Shown piece by piece: positions 56,598-64,000 of a stretch of 64,000 bases of DNA. Below the pieces are notes generated by a model. It was not told where the DNA came from, searched no databases, and saw only the letters and a list, made by a program, of their open reading frames with translations. Position 1 is the first letter of the stretch. Each line of letters starts with the position of its first letter. Source of the stretch: Serripes groenlandicus (lineage: Eukaryota; Mollusca; Bivalvia; Cardiida; Cardiidae); assembly GCA_031761405.1 (NCBI GenBank), contig JASEVX010000008.1, forward strand, positions 44,861,317 to 44,925,316, written 5' to 3'. The position numbers and the translations under genes were made by a program.

Positions 56598-57898
56598 CTA
56601 GTCTTTTGCTTTGAGACATTTAAAGGGAACATGAAATAGCTGGAAAACTTTACAATAATTAATAACCAAATAGATACATTCTGAGAAACGTCAAAAGGAG
56701 TGCTGTAAGCATGATTTCCTTTTAACATTATGGCAAAATTGTCTGCTTCAAAACCTTTATTTTCTAACTAATAACTAACTAACTAACTATATACCCCCCT
56801 CCCCTATCCCCTCCTGAGATTTATAGTGTGTATCATCTATTGTGTCTCAAGGTAAATACATGCATAGTAAGGAGTTACCTCTCATTACATTACCGGGTCA
56901 GTAACACAAATAATGGCGGCGGCTTTGTTCATATTCTGCAATATTGATCCATTGGCGTTTAAAGCCGTTTTAAACAACTTTTCGTTACATTACGGTGGCC
57001 AGTTTACCTGTTTTTATCTGGCTTTCTCGAAACATTACTTTATTAAGGATTCTTCCCAGATAACTGACTAACCTCCCACACAGACTATTTAGTCCATTGG
57101 AGGCTAGTCAAAATAGCTTTTATCAATCATCGGAAAGAAAGACAGATTCGAGGTTCGAAGCTAGGATTCCTGGATTGTTAGCCCTCATCGTTACCGACTG
57201 AGTTTCGCGACACAACCGATTTAGCCTTTCAAACTCGGAAAGTATTCTGCTTCACCATTTATACTTTGATTCCAAACATGTAGTTGTGTATTGGTCAGAG
57301 GATGGGGTCCAATCTAGTCAACAGTGTTGGTTAATGCTAGATGTACTTTTCTGCACCAGACTAATACATGCGTCCACCAATAACCCTTTTTGTTATTGTT
57401 TCCTTTTAGTTCTTGACTTCAGCCGTTTTAAATTCATATACCAACACTAGTAGACGCCATTTCAAATGTGAAATAAAAGCATTTTCACGTAGGTTACTTT
57501 ATTGAAAGAATGTATTGAGTACTTTTGAATAATTAACATCTGCGATTCACAAGCAAATGCCAAGTGAAAACAGATATATGCGACAATGAAACATATTTTG
57601 TTTCACTAGGAGCGTAGGCAAGTCGTATCTACGTCCCTGTCTTTACATGAAACAGAGAAATTAATAAATCTAATTTAAAATTGAAATACAAGTTTCAAAT
57701 AAACAAACTGCTTACCAAAATGGGCGCCATTTTCCACGTATAAAAGCTTGTCTTCACAGCCCAATCGCTGTTCACAGTATGAGGGTTCTCATCTTGTGAC
57801 AATAGAGGATTTTCGAATTATTAACGACTTTGAATATATAGTGACAAAAATCTGAACAATTTCCATAAAAGATAGCTTAATTGTTAAATAAAGTTGAA

Positions 57899-57959
57899 AA
57901 CATCGTGGCCAAAGAAGGAATTGCTTATTATGAGCAATTTCCCCTTTGGCCACAATGTT
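57899..57959. repeat. Recurring hairpin module
   Basis: Unit R2 counterpart of 44479-44539. The left arm has one change (AACATCGTGG) and the middle GAATTGCTTATTATGAGCAATT is more palindromic here. It is followed by AAAAGTCGTCTGCTGC. Confidence 0.8.
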
Positions 57960-58481
57960 GTCAAAAGTCGTCTGCTGCTATTGCGTCAAAATGCGTCTGC
58001 AGGTGGAAAAGGGTTAAAACGGCGAAGAGAACATATAACAGCAAACACCAAATTTGATCAAAAGTTTAATGTATCGTCTTTAGAAGAAGAAAGGAAACAT
58101 TGTGGAACAGGTTTGCATTTTCGCAAAAAGAGATGCTAAAGACTGAAGGAAATGGATGTGCAGATGATATAACTGTACCTTTTAAAATGTTATTGATCAA
58201 TCACATGTAACTGTGTTGTACATATACATCACGATCCTTTAACTCTTGGAGTATAATACTCCTTATTACAGAGATCTGCTTTAAAAACAAGCTGGAAAAG
58301 GAAACAAACAAATGCGCGTTGCTCCAGGGAAAACCATCGTTAGCGTAATATCACATGTATGAACAAATGCCAGACTACGCATTTATGCCACGGATCCGAA
58401 TGGATACTGCATGTACAATGCGTTTATTCAGTAATAAGAGCCTTTGGCCCTTTATACAAATTTGCATATGCATAGTAAGTT

Positions 58482-59560
58482 CATACGCGTCATAACACAG
58501 TAAAGGGATTCAAATATAGCAAAGGTTCTGTATGCGCGTATAAGCAACACACATTTAATTAACTAACCCTATCATATGCGTCATATCACAGTGAAGGGAT
58601 TCAAATATAGAAAAGGTTCTGTATGCGATTATAAGTAACACACATTTATTAAACCAACCCTATCATATGCGTCATATTACAGTGAAGGGATTCAAATATA
58701 GAAAAGGTTCTGTATGCGATTATAAGTAACACACATTTATTAAACCAACCCTATCATATGCGTCATATCACAGTGAATGGATTCACATTTAGAAAAGGTT
58801 CTGTATGCGATTATAAGTAACACGCATTTATTAAACCAACCCTATCATATGCGTCATAGCACAGTGAATGAATTCAAATATAGAAAAGTTTCTGTATGCG
58901 CGTATAAGCAACACACATTTATTAAACCAACCCTATCATATGCGTCATATTACAGTGAATGGATTCACATATAGAAAAGGTTCTGTATGCGATTATAAGT
59001 AACACACATTTATTAAACCAACCATATCATATGCGTCATATTACAGTGAAGGGATTCAAATATAGAAAAAGTTCTGTATGCGCGTATAAGCAACACACAT
59101 TTATTAAACCAACCCTATCATATGCGTCATAACACAGTGAATGGATTCAAATATAGAAAAGGTTCTGTATGCGATTATAAGTAACACACATTTATTAAAC
59201 CAACCCTATCATATGCATCATAACACAGTGAATGGATTCAAATATAGAAAAGGTTCTGTATGCGATTATAAGTAACACACATTTATTAAACCAACCCTAT
59301 CATATGCGTCATATTACAGTGAAGGGATTCAAATATAGAAAAGGTTCTGTATGCGCGTATAACACACATTTATTAAACCAACCCTATCATATGCGTCATA
59401 TCACAGTGAATGGATTCACACTTAGAAAAGGTTCTGTATGCGATTATAAGCAACACACATTTATTAAACCAACCCTATCATATCACAGTGAATGGATTCC
59501 CATATAGAAAAGGTTCTGTATGCGATTATAAGCAACACACATTTATTAAACCAGCCCTAT
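58482..59560 (+). repeat. 91-bp minisatellite, about 12 copies
   Basis: Same unit as at 45063. The first four starts are 58482, 58573, 58664 and 58755. Two variants alternate: 'gcgattataag' and 'gcgcgtataag'. The last copies carry short internal deletions. Confidence 0.9.
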
Positions 59561-60030
59561 CTGACTAATTTGCGAACACTGTGGATCCAGATTAGACTGC
59601 CTGGATGCGCAGACTGATATGGATCTTCACTGATCGCAAATTTCCTACGGTTGGTATTCCGACGCGGAGCGTTGTCAAATTGTGTATAGTAGTGTCTGTT
59701 CAGTTGGTAACGACGAGTGATTCTTCCAGGGAAGAATGTAATGCGTATTTTTGGTGCGACAAAGACGGGATATATATCGGTTAGGTAAACAAAACCCTGT
59801 TAAAGACGGCGTTAAATACAAATGTTTCAAATGTAGTCACAATGTTAATAGGCATAAGTTCTCTGTCAAGTTTCATTTCAGCCCAGATAACCTGGTTATC
59901 TCGAGCGTAGGAATATTTTTGAATGCATGTTTTTAAAGTCGTCTGCTGCTTATTTCTTGCATGTGGGGTAGGGCTACATTGTAATAGTTCAGAACTTTTG
60001 TTCCGTGATGTTATTAAACTCTGGCTGCTG

Positions 60031-60060
60031 TATAAGTATATAAATATGTGTGTTTCTAGG
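60031..60060 (+). other. Empty Ngaro integration site
   Basis: AAATATGTGTGTTTCTAGG is uninterrupted here. In unit R1 the AAATAT and GTGTG parts are 6456 bp apart, at 45933 and 52390. A second empty site is near 35119-35129. Confidence 0.93.
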
Positions 60061-60944
60061 GCAGGATTAGGTGATATGCGGTCATTATGTCATTTCATTT
60101 TCAGAAAACAATTAAAGTATGCTTACAAAATTAAGTTACATCTATGTATCTGTAGTTTCTTTCAGTCAGATGAATTTAAATATTTTGGCAGCTTTGAATC
60201 GGACATCTCGACTGAAATGAAAAGTCCATAGATCGTGATAATGAAAACTTGTCTGTAACTCAGGCAGGTTATCAGTTACAAAATGAAAACGATATTTGAA
60301 ACATAACATGATCTCTGCCTCTGACGGCACCATAGTCCGTTATACATGTATGTAAAAGAAACGCGTTTACAATTAATTTCAGATTACAATATACTCAAAT
60401 AATACTTAAACGGCAAGAAACGTTATTCGTTGATTTTCATAATGATTTCATAATAATGCTCATCTTGTGCTGAGCATTCTCTATCCATTAACAGTATAGA
60501 TGTATGGCATTTTAGAATAATTTTGTCATGTGTTATAATGCCAAATTAAAGACTGTGCTGAGAGTAATCTTAGCACATGAATAAATATCAATACATATCA
60601 TGTAAATGTTACTTCTATAAATATCTTTAGAATTTATTTCCATGAAATAGGATTTAAATTTATGTTCAAGAAATATCATTTAAACCATATTTAAATGAAT
60701 ATAATTTAAATCTTATTTCAATAATTATCATTTTAATTGATACCATTTAAATTACAGCTAATGATTATTAAAGGTTAAATAACTTTTATTTATACAGCGA
60801 AAGAATACATTTTAATGAACCTTTAATTGAGGCTTCCGGCCCATTATAGAAATGTACTTATACATAATAGTTTCATATGCGTTACATTACAGTGAAGAGA
60901 TTCAAATATAGGAAAGGTTATGTATGCCATTGTATGCATCCGTC

Positions 60945-61127
60945 TCGCGAGAAAACCAACATAATAGCCTCTGCGTAATGTATCGACCCAGATCAGCCTG
61001 TGCAGTCCGCGCAGGCTGATCCGGGCCGACACACTCCGTCTCCGGGGAATAGAGGTATAGAGTAATGATTCCTGAAACAGAAAATCCACAGGAGGCGAAA
61101 AGTTTCTATCCGGTAAGCCTGTGCAGC
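60945..61127 (+). mobile_element. MITE-like repeat copy
   Basis: Counterpart of 53268-53468. Contains the almost perfect dyad built from GATCAGCCTGTGCAG and CGCGCAGGCTGATC, then 'agaaaatccacaggaggcga'. Confidence 0.78.
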
Positions 61128-62540
61128 AAACGACTTTTGAATACATTGCAACAAAAGGAGAAATTGATCATATTGAGCAGTTTTACATTTTGCCACACTA
61201 TTTTCAAATCTATTCAATATTTATACTTACACTTATAGAGATGTTCCATATTTTTGGTTACATGTTTTCAAAGTCGACTGCTGCATATTTCCTGTATGCG
61301 GGAAAGGGCTACATTCTGATAGTACATTAGTTTGTTCCATAATGTTTTCAAATTCTGGTTGCTATAGAAGTATATAAATATGTCTAGTTTCTAGTGCAGG
61401 ATTTATTAATATGCGGTTATTAAGTCTTTTTCGATACAGAAAACAATTAAATTATGCTTACCATATACTCAGTTCCAAAAGAAAGTGTGCACTTTGTTTT
61501 CTGTGATTTTTCATCGACTACTTTTCTGAAAGCCTATATATTTGGTACCAAAATTGAGATCTGTTTACGTACAATATGGAGAACATTTTAGCCCCAACGG
61601 GAATGACGTCTCAAGACCTGCCCCAAATATAATTCAAATATCATTACAATGAATATCATTTAGATATAATGTAAATTTATACTATTTAAATCACAGGTAA
61701 TGATCATTAGATGTTGTAAAAGTTTATTTCTACGTCGAAAAAATGAATCTAAAATTTCCCAACACGTGTTATGCCTCTGTAGAATGCTTGTTTTTTAAGT
61801 AATGAAGTTATTATGAAAAAATGAAGAAAATAAACATAATTCAAGTGCAGTTTCCCAATTCTTCACATTCATGCTTTCAATGTAGCACTTTTTCTATTTC
61901 TTCTCTCTTTTAACACTTTCCCATAGACGTAGAATATCTAGCAAACGACTACGAAATGGTGTAAGCAACATGAAAACAAATCACTGTAATTCAAAGTATG
62001 TTCTTTTCATACGCATTGAAACTAAGAGACAAAAGGAGAAAATTATCATTTCTAGCGCGTTATACCCTTGCCACATTGTTTCAAAGGCTGTCTGCTGCAA
62101 ATGGATCAAAATGTGTTTCCATATGGGCAATGGTTAACTGTTAACCCTTTCCCTCATATAGACGCTTACTAACGCCTCTACAGCAGACAGCTTTTTAAAA
62201 ACATATTGACAAAAGAAGAAATTGCTCAAAACGAGCTACTTTTCCTTTCGCCACAATGTTTTCCAATTTTAGTCAAAGGATATCCATTCAATTATAGAGA
62301 TGTTTGATTTATTGACAAAATATGTTCTAAGTCGTCTGCTGTAGAATTGTCGTATGAGGGAAAGGATTAACATAACAACAGCGTTGACCCTTCTAAAGCG
62401 AACGACTCTCAGAAATGATTTTGAAAAGGATGAACTACTCAAAACCAGCAATTTCTCATTATCCCGCGATGTTTACAACTCATATGTCAAAATTATTTTT
62501 CCTAAAAAAGTACAATTTCAATAAAACTTTCAAATATCAC

Positions 62541-62762
62541 ATATGAGCCGTCCCGCGTGAAAACCGACATTGTGGCCTCTGCGTAATGTATCGACCCAGA
62601 TCAGCTTGGGCAATACGCACAGACTGATCCGGTTCGATACATTCCGTCTCATGTGGATAGTGGTATAGAGTAACGATTCTTTAAACAGGAAATCCACAGG
62701 AGGCGAAAATTGTATATCCGGGTAAGCCTGCGCGGCATACTTAGGCTGATCCGGGTCGAGTC
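62541..62762 (+). mobile_element. MITE-like repeat copy
   Basis: Counterpart of 42055-42285: ATGAGCCGTCCCGCGTGA, GCCTCTGCGTAATGTATCG, 'ggaaatccacaggaggcg', GGCTGATCCGGGTCGAG. It is shortened at the right end. Confidence 0.75.
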
Positions 62763-63222
62763 CACAATGTTGGTTTCTACAGATGTTGTCAAATTGTAAA
62801 AATCTACTCATATATTGACCCTTAACCATTCGCCGCACTATTCAAATCTGCAACAGACAACTTTGAAATCATGTTTAGAAAAATCGGGAATATATGTCTA
62901 TAAAATTATAGTATAAATCAATAAAAGTATACTCGTTGAAAAAAATTGAAAACTATGTGTCAAAAAGAGAAACCGCTTACTATGAGCAATTTCTTCTTTG
63001 GTCATTGTTGTCTATTGCTGCTTCAGAGGCTTCAGAAAGCATGTGTACGTTGGAAAGGATTAAACAATAATTTACATTTTAATTGAAAATGTAATAACGA
63101 ACTTACATATTACACAATATCATGCAATACAATCTATTTGATTTCCAGTCTTCTCACAAATATTTTAGATACCATGCTTTCCACACCTTGTAATTTTCCA
63201 AAGTTCGGCACAAATCTGAAAT

Positions 63223-63470
63223 AACAAGCAAATTCAGAGAATCATGGTCCCCCGCCAGGGTCAAGGTCACAAGGTCAAAAAAATTGGTATTGATGGAAAG
63301 GGGTTGTCACAAGGAATACACATGTGAAATATGAAAGCAGTACCTATTACGGTTCAGAAGTTATGACCAAGGTTAAAGTTTTTGTGACAGCGTGACTGAC
63401 GGACTGACGGACGGACTGACTGACGAATGAGAAATAATAGTCCCCAGCTTTCGCTAAAAGCGGATGACAA
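63223..63470 (-). mobile_element. Hairpin element, family F, copy 3
   Basis: It starts AACAAGCAAATTCAGAGAAT and ends GCGGATGACAA; the terminal hairpin is slightly damaged. Units R1 (42520), R2 (56045) and 38946 lack it; 38946 reads TCTGAAAT-AA-AAAGTG, again an AA at the join. It has a small extra 'aaggtca' duplication. Confidence 0.9.
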
Positions 63471-64000
63471 AAAGTGTTTGTATCTTATGCAGAGGTCTAG
63501 ATAAATGACAAACGTGATGTTCTATAATCATTGTTTGACATTCAAACCGTAAGTTGTGGGTACTCAGAAGAATATTCTTCATTACACTGTTCGTTTGAGT
63601 ACCCTCAATATGGGGTTAGGTTGGGAAACATTTTACTCCAATTTATCTCGACCGCTATAAAATACATATATAGGAAATGTACATGAATTATACCTTATGT
63701 GCGTCACCTTTTAGGTTAATTGTCAGAGGTTTAACGCAGTTTTCAACATTTGTTCAGTCATATCACGACGGGCAGGTCACATATCAGCGTTTTTCCTGTA
63801 TCGCTCACACCAATACTTCGCGCGGCTGTTTTACCAAGCAACTGTCTGCTTTTCCACATATATTGTTATTTTTCCATTGGTGGAAGACGAATCACGTTTG
63901 TCGCAATGACTTTTGTCAAACGTCGGAAGAAATATTTTGCCGAGTTGGGGTTCGAGATCACAATCACTGGTTCGACAGCCCATGTTACTACCTACTGAGC

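Larger units (their letters stand above)
55111..62282 (+). repeat. Tandem unit R2 (7172 bp)
   Basis: It is collinear with R1 without Ngaro and without the 53551 foldback. Its longer native length is mostly due to a minisatellite of about 12 copies instead of 5. It contains two MITE copies (55370, 60945), tRNA-like B, the hairpin module at 57899, and the empty Ngaro site at 60047/60048. No gene recognised. Confidence 0.9.
62283..64000 (+). repeat. Tandem unit R3, cut by window end
   Basis: It starts like R1 and R2 and stays collinear with 55111-56590. It carries a MITE copy, a private family F insertion (63223-63470) and most of tRNA-like segment B at the very end. Confidence 0.88.

Noticed and set aside
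45063..59560. Possible CRISPR-like array
   Set aside because: The 91-bp period is a contiguous minisatellite with no alternation of short repeats and unique spacers, and the context is eukaryotic.

Overview
The window looks like a gene-poor, repeat-saturated piece of an invertebrate nuclear genome, most plausibly a bivalve mollusc (a heterodont such as a Dreissena- or Mya-like lineage is my guess; the sequence alone does not settle it). The reasons are AT-rich non-coding DNA with no operons or host exons, a Ngaro-type tyrosine-recombinase retrotransposon, a decayed Ty3/Gypsy element, tRNA-derived SINEs, truncated LINEs, and several short element families that begin with a hairpin and carry tandem monomers of about 150-180 bp. 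I found no convincing host protein-coding gene. The only intact coding capacity is in the Ngaro element at 45934-52389.

Layout. 1-6525: a MITE-like repeat split by a Gypsy element (292-6339, 227-229 bp LTRs, AGGCT target duplication) whose pol is broken by stops, a frameshift and a SINE. 6526-24785: array units in one orientation, loaded with later insertions (a hairpin/array element at 10221, a tandem palindromic element at 11398-12720, two TGTCTCGCC-type array elements at 13777 and 19689, two LINE fragments and a nested SINE). 24791-26035: two further hairpin/array elements, one apparently abutting or nested in the other. 26040-29872: a 3.8 kb GAA-rich polypurine tract. 32074-64000: the same array units in the opposite orientation, ending in direct tandem copies of about 6.3-7.2 kb native length (41801-55110, 55111-62282, 62283 to the end). 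The whole window therefore reads as a head-to-head array of a complex repeat meeting near the polypurine tract.

The 41801-55110 unit is interrupted by the Ngaro element. Its ends can be read exactly because the next unit (60047/60048) and the inner arm (35124/35125) keep the empty site. The element has split direct repeats A1 (45934-46083), B1 (50892-51425), A2 (51426-51575) and B2 (51856-52389). By eye A1 matches A2 and B1 matches B2 throughout, and there is no target-site duplication. Its open frames are gag (with Cys/His fingers), reverse transcriptase-RNase H, tyrosine recombinase and an SGNH-type hydrolase, each in a different frame from its neighbour. Together they would make a nucleoprotein, copy RNA into DNA, and integrate a circular product by site-specific recombination; the hydrolase role is unknown.

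Almost all other short open frames are repeat artefacts. Paralogous empty copies inside the window let many insertions be delimited to a few bases without any external reference.
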